NCBI GenBank assembly: GCA_964499015.1
Contig: CAZCJA010000031.1
Coordinates: forward strand, 1-25,442
Direction: 5' to 3'
DNA length: 25,442 nucleotides
Origin: CAZCJA01 sp964499015
GTDB taxonomy: Bacteria; Elusimicrobiota; Elusimicrobia; F11
Shown: in pieces, positions 1 to 7,740 of the stretch
How the letters are laid out: each line of letters opens with the position of its first letter
Numbering within the stretch: the stretch's first letter is position 1
Position numbers and translations under genes: made by a program
Notes under the pieces: generated by a model
The model's database searches: none
Told to the model about the DNA's origin: nothing
What the model saw: the letters and a program-made list of their open reading frames with translations, nothing else

Positions 1-298
1 GTTTAATTTTCGGCAGGCCGCCGAGCGCATCAATCAGCGTTTGCGGCGTGATCGCGCGCGCTTCCAGGACGGTTTTGTTTTTGAGAAGTTCGGTCAGAAC
101 GGAGCCGGAGGCAATCGCGGCGCCGCACCCCATGGTTTTGAAGGTGGCATTCTTGATTTTTTCGCCGTCGATCTTGAGATAAAGGGTCATCACGTCGCCG
201 CACACTTGGCTCGCGCCCATGCCGGTTGCGGTGGCGTCTTTCATCTCTTCGAGATTGCGTGGGTTTTGGAAATGATCAAGAACGATTGGGTTGTACAT
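1..298 (-). CDS. iscU: IscU-type Fe-S cluster scaffold, C-terminus cut by window edge
   Basis: Scaffold on which sulfur from a cysteine desulfurase and iron are assembled into Fe-S clusters in the cytoplasm. The 99 visible residues open with MYNPIVLDHFQNPRN and carry two of the three IscU cluster-ligand cysteines: C33 in VCGD (with D35, the Asp that keeps the cluster labile) and C58 in the MGCGAAIASGS motif. The third Cys is expected just past GLPKIK, beyond base 1. The ATG (298-296) directly follows the TGA of the IscS-type gene (301-299) with no base between, so the two are almost certainly co-translated. The lack of the 20-residue insertion seen in the SufU at 1872-2339 marks this as IscU/NifU-N type. 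It could also be the N-terminal domain of a longer NifU; the edge prevents a decision. Confidence 0.9.
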   Translation of the reverse strand, partial: MYNPIVLDHFQNPRNLEEMKDATATGMGASQVCGDVMTLYLKIDGEKIKNATFKTMGCGAAIASGSVLTELLKNKTVLEARAITPQTLIDALGGLPKIK

Positions 299-1468
299 TC
301 AGCTCGCCTTTTTCCACAGCGGATGCGTTTCGCGTAAACGCGAGACGACCCCGGGAATAATTTTCAGCGCGCGCTCGACGTCGTCGTCGGAAGTGTTCCA
401 GCCAAGCGAGATGCGCAGCGACGCGTGGGCCTTGTCCTGTGGAAGGCCCATGGCCAACAAAACATGGGAGGGTTCGGGGTTGCCGGCGGCGCAGGCGCTG
501 CCGTTCGAGACGGCGATGCCCTGCATGTCGAGCGCCATCACCATCGCCGAGCTGTCGGTGTATTCGAAGCAAATGTTGGTGGTATTCGGCACGCGGTTTT
601 TACGCTCGCCGTTGATGCTGGTGTGCGAAATCTGATTTAACAGGCCGTTTTCCAGCTTATCGCGCAGACCAGAGAGCCGCGCGTTCTCGTCCTGCAAATG
701 TTGCTGCGAAATTTCCGCGGCCTTTCCCATGCCGATGATCGCGGCGACGTTTTCCGTTCCGCCGCGGCGGTTTTTTTCCTGGCTGCCGCCATGGATCAAG
801 GCTTCCAGTTGCGTGCCTTTGCGCACATAGAGAACGCCCGCACCTTTGGGGCCGCCGAATTTGTGTGCGGAGAGCGTGAGCAAATCAACGCCGAGCGCAC
901 GCACATCGACCGGAATTTTTCCGGCCGCTTGAACAGCGTCGGTCATTATCAAGATGTTTTTCTTCTTCGCTTCCTTGGCGATTTCGGCCACCGGCTGGAT
1001 CACGCCAGTTTCATTGTTGGCCATCATGATCGAAACCAAAATGGTGTCGGGCGTCATCGCGTCAACGACATCTGCGACGCGCGTGATGCCGTCGGAACCA
1101 ACGGGAACGGTGATCATGTCTATGCTCTCAACGTCGCGGAGATAGTGCAGAACGTGGCGGACGGCGGAATGTTCAATCGCTGAGGCGATCATGCGCGACC
1201 CTTTTTTGCGATGACGGTAAAAAACACCTTTCAGCGCCATGTTGCTCGCTTCGGTGCCGCCGGACGTGAAGATAATTTCCGAAGGGTCTTCGGCGTTGAT
1301 AAAGCGTGCGATTTTCTCACGCGCTTCCTCGACCGCTTTGCGCGAACGCTGGCCCGTCTGATGCACGCTGGAGGCGTTGCCGAAACCGTCCTCGAGGAAC
1401 GGTTTCATCGCTTCGCGCGCTTCGGGCTTTAGCGGGGTGGTCGCATTGTGATCGAGATAAATCGACAT
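299..1468 (-). CDS. iscS: Cysteine desulfurase, IscS/NifS type (group I)
   Basis: PLP enzyme that removes sulfur from L-cysteine and passes it as persulfide to a scaffold, here presumably the adjoining IscU. The 389-residue product begins MSIYLDHNATTPL, the usual IscS/NifS N-terminus. It has the PLP lysine K203 in LSAHKFGGPKG and the catalytic cysteine C326 in SNGSACAAG followed by EPSHVL, the group I pattern, distinct from the SufS active site at 2336-3580. I chose the ATG at 1468. An upstream in-frame extension to 1543 would overlap sufT and adds residues unlike the family. The gap to the sufT stop is 17 bases. No clear Shine-Dalgarno is seen. This is the second desulfurase of the operon, which is unusual. 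Whether it is IscS or NifS cannot be settled from sequence alone. Confidence 0.93.
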   Translation of the reverse strand: MSIYLDHNATTPLKPEAREAMKPFLEDGFGNASSVHQTGQRSRKAVEEAREKIARFINAEDPSEIIFTSGGTEASNMALKGVFYRHRKKGSRMIASAIEHSAVRHVLHYLRDVESIDMITVPVGSDGITRVADVVDAMTPDTILVSIMMANNETGVIQPVAEIAKEAKKKNILIMTDAVQAAGKIPVDVRALGVDLLTLSAHKFGGPKGAGVLYVRKGTQLEALIHGGSQEKNRRGGTENVAAIIGMGKAAEISQQHLQDENARLSGLRDKLENGLLNQISHTSINGERKNRVPNTTNICFEYTDSSAMVMALDMQGIAVSNGSACAAGNPEPSHVLLAMGLPQDKAHASLRISLGWNTSDDDVERALKIIPGVVSRLRETHPLWKKAS

Positions 1469-1485
1469 AATTTTTAAATTGAAGT

Positions 1486-1875
1486 TTAAATGATGCCGAG
1501 CATCATCTGGGCGACTTCGGAAGCGTGCTTGCGCGGGTCCCATTTCGGGCTCCAGACGGTGTTGATCTTCACTTCTTTCACCGCCGGGAGGCGGCTTAAA
1601 ATCGCGTGCGTTTGTCCCAGCAGCTGCGGGCCATACGGGCAGGCCGGCGTCGTGAGGGTCATGTCGACTTCGACTTTGCCGAGTTTTAAGTCGCGGTCAA
1701 TGCGGTAAACCAGCCCCAGATCGATGATGTTGATATGGAGTTCCGGATCTTCTACGGCCATGAGCACGTTGGTGATTTCCTGATCGGTCGGCATTTCGCC
1801 GGGTTTCGACGGTTCCGCTTGCTTCGTGAGGAAGGGGACCGGTTTGTCGATATTTGTATCGTCGTTTTCCGTCAT
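1486..1875 (-). CDS. sufT: SufT / MIP18-family (DUF59) Fe-S assembly factor
   Basis: Small cytoplasmic DUF59 protein of 129 residues. Family members help mature Fe-S proteins, mainly under high demand. Seen: a charged N-terminal tail (residues 1-30), the DPELHINIIDLGLVY motif (residues 43-57), and TTPACPYGP with the conserved cysteine C79. The C-terminal WSPKWDP segment resembles PaaD/SufT proteins. The start at 1875 is set by the ATGA overlap with the sufU stop (1872-1874) and by an AAAGGA stretch just upstream. A longer in-frame reading to 1926 would run inside sufU and lacks family similarity. Position between sufU and iscS fits a role in cluster transfer. It is not PaaD of the phenylacetate pathway, since no paa genes are near. 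Confidence 0.88.
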   Translation of the reverse strand: MTENDDTNIDKPVPFLTKQAEPSKPGEMPTDQEITNVLMAVEDPELHINIIDLGLVYRIDRDLKLGKVEVDMTLTTPACPYGPQLLGQTHAILSRLPAVKEVKINTVWSPKWDPRKHASEVAQMMLGII

Positions 1876-2339
1876 ATTTTTTCCTTTAAGGCTTCGAGTA
1901 ATGTGTTCCAGCTTAAAACAGCGCACTTGATGCGGACAGGATACTTTTTCACGCCTTCGAGCGCTTCCAGGTCGCCAAGTTCGTCGGGGTTAAAATCCTT
2001 TTTCTTCTCTTCCAGGCCGAACATCTGCTTAAAGAGGCTTGAAATGCCGCGGACCTCCTCCAGGGTTTTTCCTTTGAGGGCGGCGGTCATCATGGATGCG
2101 GATGACTGCGAAATCGCGCAGCCGTGCCCGTCGAATTTCAAATCTTTAACTTTGCCGCCGTCAATTAGCGCGGTCACGCTGATCTGGTCGCCGCACAACG
2201 GGTTCATGCCCGAGGCTTTGATGTTGGCTTTTTCGAGGCTTCCTTTGTTGCGCGGCGTTTTGAAATGGTCGAGGATGACTTCGCGGTACAGCTCCTCGAC
2301 GCCGCCCATCGCACCGCCTTCTACTTTGGGGGTACTCAC
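1872..2339 (-). CDS. sufU: SufU-type sulfur acceptor / scaffold
   Basis: SufU is a zinc-binding IscU relative that takes persulfide sulfur from SufS and delivers it to SufBCD. The 155-residue protein has the three cysteines and the aspartate expected: C49 and D51 (LCGD), C74 (GHGCAIS) and C139 (RIKCAVLSW). It also has the roughly 20-residue insertion before the third Cys (around residues 110-130) that separates SufU from IscU. Start choice: GTG at 2339, which overlaps the sufS stop as GTGA and has GGGAG about 7 bases upstream. An internal ATG at 2309 (MGGVEELYREV) is possible and would remove ten poorly conserved residues. It lies directly after sufS, its usual partner. Confidence 0.92.
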   Translation of the reverse strand: MSTPKVEGGAMGGVEELYREVILDHFKTPRNKGSLEKANIKASGMNPLCGDQISVTALIDGGKVKDLKFDGHGCAISQSSASMMTAALKGKTLEEVRGISSLFKQMFGLEEKKKDFNPDELGDLEALEGVKKYPVRIKCAVLSWNTLLEALKEKI

Positions 2340-3580
2340 TTTTTCGCTCCCAAGCCAAATATCGCGTCCACACGGTCGAGCGCCTTTAAGAATGCGTCGG
2401 CGTCTTCTTTGGTGTTATAGATATAAAAACTGACGCGCGCGGTGGCCGGCGTTTTGAGCGCCTTCATCAGCGGTTGCGCGCAATGGTGGCCCACGCGAAT
2501 GGCCACGCCTTCTTCGCCGAGAATCGTGCCGACGTCGTGCGCGTGGATGATCTTGTGGTTGAATGAAATCGCGCCGCCCTGCTTCTCCGCGTCTTGAGGC
2601 CCATAAAGAACAATGTCCTGGCGTTTCTTCAGTTCCGCGAGCGTGTACGCCGTTAATTCCTTTTCGTGTTCGCGAATGGCGCCCATGCCGAGCTTATTCA
2701 GATACGCGAGCGCCGCGGAGAACGCCGCCGCGTCGGCAAAGTTCGAGGTGCCGGCTTCAAATTTGAGGGGGGCTTCGGCCCAGGTGGTTTCTTCGACGCT
2801 CACCGTGTTGATCATCTCGCCGCCGCCCAAGAACGGATCCATGGTGTCCAAAACCTCGCCGCGCACCCACAGGACGCCGACGCCCGTCGGGCCCAGCATC
2901 TTGTGCGCGGAGAAAGCGAAGAAATCGCAGCCGAGATCCTGAACGTCGGTCGCCATGTGGGGAACCGATTGCGCGCCATCCACCAAAACCAGAGATCTGT
3001 TCGCGTGCGCCCAGGCGCTGATTTGTTCCACCGGGTTGATTGTGCCCAGAACGTTCGACATCGCGGTAACCGCTACAAGTTTAACGTTCGGCGTAAGTAA
3101 TTTTTTGAACGCCTCCAGATCCAGCGTGTGGTCGCTCGCGAGCGGTGCGACGACGATCTTTACTCCGCGTTCTTTGGACAGCATGTACCACGGCACGAAG
3201 TTGGCGTGATGTTCCATCGCGGTAACGAGGATTTCGTCGCCCGCTTTTAAATGTTTGCGCGCCCAGCTATGCGCGACCAGGTTGATCGATTCCGTTGTGT
3301 TGCGCGTGAAGATGACGTTGCGCGCGGAATCGGCATTAATGAACGCGGCCACGTCTTTGCGGGCGGTTTCGTAGGCGTCGGTGGCCGCTTCGGCGAGCGC
3401 GTAGACGCCGCGGTGAATGTTCGCGTTCTTGGAGTTGTAGAAATCGGTCAGCGCTTGAATGACGGCTTTGGGTTTCTGCGTGGTCGCGGCGTTGTCGAGA
3501 TAGACGAGGGGTTTCCCCGCCATTTTCGTGGAGAGGATGGGAAAGTCGTTGCGAAGTTTCTTGGGATCAATTGGGCTCAT
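2336..3580 (-). CDS. sufS: Cysteine desulfurase SufS (group II)
   Basis: PLP-dependent desulfurase that supplies persulfide sulfur to the SUF machinery via SufU. The 414-residue protein matches SufS in length and motifs: VYLDNAATTQKP near residue 26, the EHHANFVPW segment (123-131), the PLP lysine K227 in FSAHKMLGPTG, and the catalytic cysteine C367 in RVGHHCAQPLM, the compact group II active-site loop that depends on SufU or SufE. It overlaps the Rieske gene by 14 bases upstream and sufU by 4 bases downstream, implying translational coupling. A second, group I desulfurase lies at 299-1468 in the same operon. Confidence 0.96.
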   Translation of the reverse strand: MSPIDPKKLRNDFPILSTKMAGKPLVYLDNAATTQKPKAVIQALTDFYNSKNANIHRGVYALAEAATDAYETARKDVAAFINADSARNVIFTRNTTESINLVAHSWARKHLKAGDEILVTAMEHHANFVPWYMLSKERGVKIVVAPLASDHTLDLEAFKKLLTPNVKLVAVTAMSNVLGTINPVEQISAWAHANRSLVLVDGAQSVPHMATDVQDLGCDFFAFSAHKMLGPTGVGVLWVRGEVLDTMDPFLGGGEMINTVSVEETTWAEAPLKFEAGTSNFADAAAFSAALAYLNKLGMGAIREHEKELTAYTLAELKKRQDIVLYGPQDAEKQGGAISFNHKIIHAHDVGTILGEEGVAIRVGHHCAQPLMKALKTPATARVSFYIYNTKEDADAFLKALDRVDAIFGLGAKK

Positions 3581-3890
3581 TGATTTTGATGAAGACGTTG
3601 CCGCCTTCCACTTTTATTTCGTGCATGCGCAGCGGACGCACCGCGGGCAGTGTCAGCGCTTGGCCGGTTAGTACGTTGAAGCGCGCGCCGTGCAGCGGGC
3701 ACGCGACTTCGCAGCCCTCTTCGATGTCGGAGCCGGAGAGCAACGCGTGTGCGTGGGTGCAAGAGTCGTCGAACGCCGTCAGTTTGCCGCCGCAATTGGC
3801 AACGCAGATGTCCGCGCCGTTGACTTTCACGCCCGTCGTTTCGTTCGGGGGGAAATTCGCTTCGGGGCCGACATTAACGAAATCGCTCAT
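3567..3890 (-). CDS. Rieske-type [2Fe-2S] ferredoxin in suf operon
   Basis: A 107-residue soluble Rieske protein. The two ligand pairs are visible: C44-T-H46 and C64-P-L-H67, giving the 2Cys/2His cluster. No membrane anchor or signal peptide is seen, so it is cytoplasmic and resembles the ferredoxin subunits of ring dioxygenases, but no oxygenase gene is near. Its ATG overlaps the sufD stop by 4 bases (ATGA), and it runs 14 bases into sufS. Rieske ferredoxins in this position between sufD and sufS are known from actinobacterial suf operons. I infer an electron-transfer or cluster-reductive role in assembly; the exact partner is unknown. Confidence 0.9.
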   Translation of the reverse strand: MSDFVNVGPEANFPPNETTGVKVNGADICVANCGGKLTAFDDSCTHAHALLSGSDIEEGCEVACPLHGARFNVLTGQALTLPAVRPLRMHEIKVEGGNVFIKINEPN

Positions 3891-5071
3891 GACCGTTTCA
3901 TCTTTTCTTCAACATAATTGCGCAGTTTCTCCTGCATGTCTGCCGATGGGACTGCGTCGATCACGGGTTCGATAAACCCTTGGATGATGAGCTGCTCGGC
4001 ATTGGCTGGAGCGATGCCGCGCGTCTGCAAATAAAACTTCTGGTCTTCGTCCACGGAACCGACGGCCGCGCCGTGCGAGCAGCGCACGTCGTCCGCTAAA
4101 ATTTCGAGGTTCGGGATCGCATCCGCCCGCGCTTCTTTGGACAAGAGCAAAGCTTTTGCCGATTGGAACGCATCCGACTTCTGCGCCTCTTTGGCGATGT
4201 AGACCATGCCCGAGAAGAACGATTTGGCGGCGCCGTCCAGCGCGGAGCGATACTGAATGTCGCTGGTCGTCGAGGGGGCGAGGTGATTCTGCGTCACCCA
4301 GTTTTCAAACGTCTGTTTTTTGTCGCCGAAAAGCACGCCGAGCACTTTGTTCTCCGCGCCAGCGCCCTGCAGATAAATGTTCGATTCCTGGTGTACGACG
4401 CGCCCGCCCACCTGCACGGTCACCGCGTTTAAGCGGCTGCGCGCGAATTGGTGAAGGTTCTGGAAATGGAAGTGAACCGTGTCGGTGTCCCAATTCTGGA
4501 TCGTGTAAATGTTCGCTTGGGCGCTGTCGCCCACGTAATAGAGGCTGCAACTGCCGATAAAGCCGCTTTTGTTGGGGGAACCGTCTTGCTGTTCCCATAT
4601 CGTGACCTCGGCGTCTTCCTCAACGAACAGGAAATTTAGATGAAACTGGCCGTTGGCGCTCAAATTGACGGTCATTTTCTGGCCTTTGGGCACGACGAGG
4701 AGCGAGGCGCTTTGGCTGACCGCGAGAATAAGGGAGAGAAACTTGTCGTTCTTGGCGTCGTCAACGGCTTTGCGCCACGCGTCTTCCAATAAGTCGGATT
4801 TCTGACGCAGAGCGTCCGCCAGCGGCATCCAGCCTTCCGGGTTTTTTACACCGTCCGTGTTCCATTCGATTGAATCGAACTTAAGGGCGGCGAGGCCGGT
4901 GCGTTTCCACTTCTCGCTGCTCGGACCCGGGAACGGGAGGGTTTCGTATTGGTGCAGCGCTTTTTCGCGCAGCGCCGTGAGCCAGACCGGCTCCTTATTT
5001 TCTTTGGAGACGCCGATGAGCCAAGACGATGAAATATCTTTGAATTGGATGGATTTGGTCATTGTTGCCAT
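3887..5071 (-). CDS. sufD: SufD, Fe-S assembly complex subunit
   Basis: SufD pairs with SufB and SufC in the SufBC2D scaffold that builds Fe-S clusters and is thought to help iron entry. The 394-residue protein ends in the SufB/SufD core signature: DDVRCSHGAAVG (C331, H333, the latter matching the functionally important His of known SufD), then EDQKFYLQTRGI and the IIQGFIEP motif. The N-terminal half is divergent, as is usual for SufD. The first ATG (5071) and a second ATG three codons on (5062) are both possible. The gap to the sufB stop is 5 bases. It is shorter and more divergent than the SufB at 5077-6486, which shares the same fold. Confidence 0.93.
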   Translation of the reverse strand: MATMTKSIQFKDISSSWLIGVSKENKEPVWLTALREKALHQYETLPFPGPSSEKWKRTGLAALKFDSIEWNTDGVKNPEGWMPLADALRQKSDLLEDAWRKAVDDAKNDKFLSLILAVSQSASLLVVPKGQKMTVNLSANGQFHLNFLFVEEDAEVTIWEQQDGSPNKSGFIGSCSLYYVGDSAQANIYTIQNWDTDTVHFHFQNLHQFARSRLNAVTVQVGGRVVHQESNIYLQGAGAENKVLGVLFGDKKQTFENWVTQNHLAPSTTSDIQYRSALDGAAKSFFSGMVYIAKEAQKSDAFQSAKALLLSKEARADAIPNLEILADDVRCSHGAAVGSVDEDQKFYLQTRGIAPANAEQLIIQGFIEPVIDAVPSADMQEKLRNYVEEKMKRS

Positions 5072-5076
5072 GTCTT

Positions 5077-6486
5077 TTAGCCAACCGATCCTTCCATTTC
5101 AAGCTGGATCAGGCGGTTGAGTTCAACCGCGTATTCCATCGGCAATTCTTTGACGAAAGGTTCAATGAAGCCGTTGATGATCATCGATTGCGCGTCCTGT
5201 TCTTTCAAGCCGCGGCTCATGAGATAAAACATCTGCTCTTCGCCGATCTTGGAAACGGTCGCTTCGTGGCCCACCTGGACGTTCTTCTCGTTGATTTCCA
5301 TTGTGGGGTAGGTGTCGGAGCGCGAGGCTTCGTCCAAAAGAAGCGCGTCGCATTTCACGTTGGATTTGCAGCCTTCGGCGCCTTTCTCGACGCGGAGCAG
5401 CCCGCGATAGGAGGTGCGGCCGCCGTCGCGCGAGATGGATTTGGACAGAATGGTTGAGGTCGTGTGCGGCGCGACGTGCACCATCTTCGCGCCCGCGTCC
5501 TGATGCTGGCCTTTGCCCGCGTAGGCGATGGAAAGAACTTCGCCGCGCGCGCCCTTGCCCATCAAGTACACCGCCGGGTATTTCATCGTCAGTTTTGAGC
5601 CGATGTTGCCGTCGATCCATTCCACGGCCGCGTCTTCATAAGCGGCGGCGCGTTTGGTGACCAGGTTATAAACGTTGTTCGACCAGTTTTGGATGGTCGT
5701 GTAGCGGATCTTCGAACCTTTCAGTGCGACCAATTCAACGACCGCCGAGTGCAGCGAATCCGAGGAGTAGGTCGGGGCGGTGCAGCCTTCGATGTAATGA
5801 ACATTCGAACCCTCATCGGTGATGATCAGGGTCCGTTCAAATTGTCCCATGTTTTCCGAGTTGATGCGGAAATACGCCTGCAGGGGAATTTCCACGTTGG
5901 TGTTCTTCGGAACATAGATGAAACTGCCGCCCGACCAGGCAGCGGTGTTCAGCGCCGAGAACTTGTTGTCGGCCGAGGGGATAATGGTGCCGAAATACTT
6001 CTTCACCAAATCAGGGAATTGCTTCACCGCATCGTCCATGCCCAAGAAAATCACGCCTTGCTTCTCCAGGTCCTTGCGGATGGAGTGGTAAACGACTTCG
6101 GATTCGTATTGGGCGGTCACGCCGGCCAGGAATTTACGTTCCGCTTCGGGAATGCCGAGCTTGTCGAAGGTCTTCTTCACGCCTTCCGGCACGTCGTCCC
6201 ATGATTTTTCCGTTTTTTCAGAAGGCTTCACATAATAATGGATGTTGTCGAAGTCGAGCTGGGAGAGCATTTCATTGTTGCCCCAGGTCGGCATCGGTTT
6301 GGCTTGAAAAATCTCCAAGGCTTTAAGCCGGTTCGCGCGCATCCAGCTCGGTTCGCCCTTCATTTCCGAAATTTCTTCAACCAGGTGCTTGGTCAAGCCT
6401 TTGCCCGATTTGAAAACATTCGGCGTTACGTCGTCGTGAAAACCGTATTTGTAGTCTTTCTCGCCTAATTTCGCTTTGGTTGCCAT
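5077..6486 (-). CDS. sufB: SufB, Fe-S assembly scaffold subunit
   Basis: Core scaffold of the SufBC2D complex, where the nascent cluster is held. The 469 residues match the usual length (about 470-495). Typical blocks: YKYGFHDDV near the N-terminus, MKGEPSWMRANRLKALEIF (residues 42-60), FIYVPKNTNVEIPLQ (189-203), EGCTAPTYSSDSLHSAVVE (C235) and, near the end, SNVKCDALLLDE (C379, in the place of the essential acceptor Cys of E. coli SufB). The QVGHEATVSKIGEEQMFYL block then follows. The ATG lies 2 bases after the sufC stop. The conservation makes this the most certain call of the operon. Confidence 0.97.
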   Translation of the reverse strand: MATKAKLGEKDYKYGFHDDVTPNVFKSGKGLTKHLVEEISEMKGEPSWMRANRLKALEIFQAKPMPTWGNNEMLSQLDFDNIHYYVKPSEKTEKSWDDVPEGVKKTFDKLGIPEAERKFLAGVTAQYESEVVYHSIRKDLEKQGVIFLGMDDAVKQFPDLVKKYFGTIIPSADNKFSALNTAAWSGGSFIYVPKNTNVEIPLQAYFRINSENMGQFERTLIITDEGSNVHYIEGCTAPTYSSDSLHSAVVELVALKGSKIRYTTIQNWSNNVYNLVTKRAAAYEDAAVEWIDGNIGSKLTMKYPAVYLMGKGARGEVLSIAYAGKGQHQDAGAKMVHVAPHTTSTILSKSISRDGGRTSYRGLLRVEKGAEGCKSNVKCDALLLDEASRSDTYPTMEINEKNVQVGHEATVSKIGEEQMFYLMSRGLKEQDAQSMIINGFIEPFVKELPMEYAVELNRLIQLEMEGSVG

Positions 6487-6488
6487 AG

Positions 6489-7223
6489 TTAGACTCCCAC
6501 GTATCCTGTTTTTTCCAGTTCCAGTGCCAGTTCGCGGCCGCCGGACTTAACGATTTTTCCATCCGCCAAGACATGAACAAAATCCGGCTGGATATAGTTC
6601 AACAGACGTTGATAATGAGTGATCAAGAGAATCCCGCGTTCCGGGCTTTTGGTTTTCATCACGCCTTCGGCGACGATTTTCAGCGCGTCGATGTCGAGGC
6701 CGGAGTCGGTTTCGTCCAGAATCGCCATATCGGGCTTGAGCAGCGCCATCTGCAAAACTTCGTGGCGTTTCTTTTCGCCGCCGGAGAAGCCTTCGTTGAT
6801 GTAGCGCATGGTGAAGCTGTCGGCGATGCCGAGTTCCGACATCTTTTCTTTAAGCTGCTTGCGGAATTCGATAATGGGAATGTCTTTGCCCAGGACCGCT
6901 TGCAGGCTCATGCGCAAAAACTTGGCGACGGGAACGCCTGGAATCGCCAGCGGATACTGGAACGCGAGGAAAAAGCCTTTGCGCGCGCGCTCATCGACGG
7001 ACCAGCCGCTGATGTCGTCGCCTTTATAAAGGATTTTTCCGCCGGTCACCTTGTATTTGGGGTGGCCCATCAGAACGTTGGAAAGGGTCGATTTGCCGGA
7101 GCCGTTTGGGCCCATGATCGTGTGAACTTCGCCCTTTTTGATTTTCAGGTTCACGCCTTTGAGAATAGGCTTGTTGTCCACACTGGCTTGGAGATTTTCG
7201 ATTGAGAGCAAGACGTCAGACAT
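6489..7223 (-). CDS. sufC: SufC, Fe-S assembly ATPase
   Basis: ABC-type ATPase of the SufBC2D complex; ATP hydrolysis drives the conformational change in SufB-SufD that exposes the assembly site. All motifs are present in 244 residues: Walker A GPNGSGKST (38-46), Q-loop around FQYP (88-91), signature FSGGEKKR (146-153), Walker B MAILDE ending at E171, with ETDSGLD after it, and the switch histidine in LITHYQ (H203). The ATG at 7223 is 6 bases after AAGGAG (7230-7235 on the minus strand), one of the few strong Shine-Dalgarno sites in the window, lying inside the end of the rrf2 gene, which it overlaps by 8 bases. Confidence 0.97.
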   Translation of the reverse strand: MSDVLLSIENLQASVDNKPILKGVNLKIKKGEVHTIMGPNGSGKSTLSNVLMGHPKYKVTGGKILYKGDDISGWSVDERARKGFFLAFQYPLAIPGVPVAKFLRMSLQAVLGKDIPIIEFRKQLKEKMSELGIADSFTMRYINEGFSGGEKKRHEVLQMALLKPDMAILDETDSGLDIDALKIVAEGVMKTKSPERGILLITHYQRLLNYIQPDFVHVLADGKIVKSGGRELALELEKTGYVGV

Positions 7224-7650
7224 TTGTTACTCCTTGGAGTTTGTTCGCTTCGCCACAGAGACTGCCGAGCGTATTTTTCTTCAAAATTTGGTGAATCGCG
7301 CCGTCCAGTTCGTTGCAGACGAGCCGGCTTAGACATCCTTCCACGTCATGACAAGTCGAGGATCTTTTTTCAGGCTGGCTGCACAGAACGGGTTGCAGGG
7401 GACCTTCCAAGATCGTGACGATATCGGCCAGCGAGATTTCAGTCACGGGCCGGGCCAATTTATAGCCGCCTTGCGGGCCGCGCACGGCCTGAACCAGGCC
7501 GGCTTTTTTGAGCTTCGAGAAGATCTGCTCCAGGTAGGGGAGGGGGATCTGCTGTCGCGCGGCAATTCTACTTAAACGCTCCGGTTTTGTGGAGGAAAAC
7601 CGGGCCAAATCAATCAGCGCTTTGAGCGCGTATGTTGATTTCGTTGACAT
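7216..7650 (-). CDS. Rrf2-family (IscR/SufR-like) Fe-S-sensing regulator
   Basis: Winged-helix regulator heading the operon; family members sense cluster status with an [Fe-S] centre and repress or activate suf/isc genes. The 144-residue form begins MSTKSTYALKALIDLA (the Rrf2 N-terminus) and contains LPYLEQIFSKLKKAGLVQ and VRGPQGGYKLAR (helix-turn-helix and wing). The cysteines are C90, C100, C106, C112 and C132. C100 and C106 align with C98 and C104 of E. coli IscR, but the His107 ligand position is Arg and the following Trp position is Cys (C112). I chose the ATG at 7650; in-frame starts at 7659 (ATG) and 7698 (TTG) exist, and the latter lies inside the operator. Autoregulation through the palindrome at 7677-7697 is likely. 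Confidence 0.9.
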   Translation of the reverse strand: MSTKSTYALKALIDLARFSSTKPERLSRIAARQQIPLPYLEQIFSKLKKAGLVQAVRGPQGGYKLARPVTEISLADIVTILEGPLQPVLCSQPEKRSSTCHDVEGCLSRLVCNELDGAIHQILKKNTLGSLCGEANKLQGVTNV

Positions 7651-7670
7651 CTTAATCATAGGCCAAGCGT

Positions 7671-7698
7671 ACCATATGTTGACTAATTTAATCAACAA
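7671..7698 (-). promoter_or_regulatory. suf operon promoter with palindromic Rrf2 operator
   Basis: A 21-base palindrome at 7677-7697 has arms TGTTGA and TCAACA and a TAA-T-TTA centre; nine of ten base pairs are symmetric, the exception being 7683/7691. On the minus strand it fills the 16-base spacer between a possible -35 (TTGTTG, 7698-7693) and -10 (TATGGT, 7676-7671), 20 bases before the rrf2 ATG. Palindromes of this type are the usual operators of Rrf2 proteins, and placement over the promoter predicts repression of the whole operon. The palindrome is seen; the promoter boxes are weak matches and inferred. Confidence 0.7.
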
Positions 7699-7740
7699 TA
7701 GACTTGGTCCAAAGTTTCGATGAAATTAATTGATTATTAG

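Noticed and set aside
698..1183. Plus-strand open frame of 161 codons opposite the IscS gene
   Set aside because: It is a mirror of a well-supported cysteine desulfurase; the composition is His/Arg/Gly-rich with no family motifs and no ribosome site.
1875..1926. N-terminal extension of SufT to 1926
   Set aside because: The extension lies within sufU coding sequence, while ATG 1875 has a ribosome site and the ATGA overlap typical of this operon.
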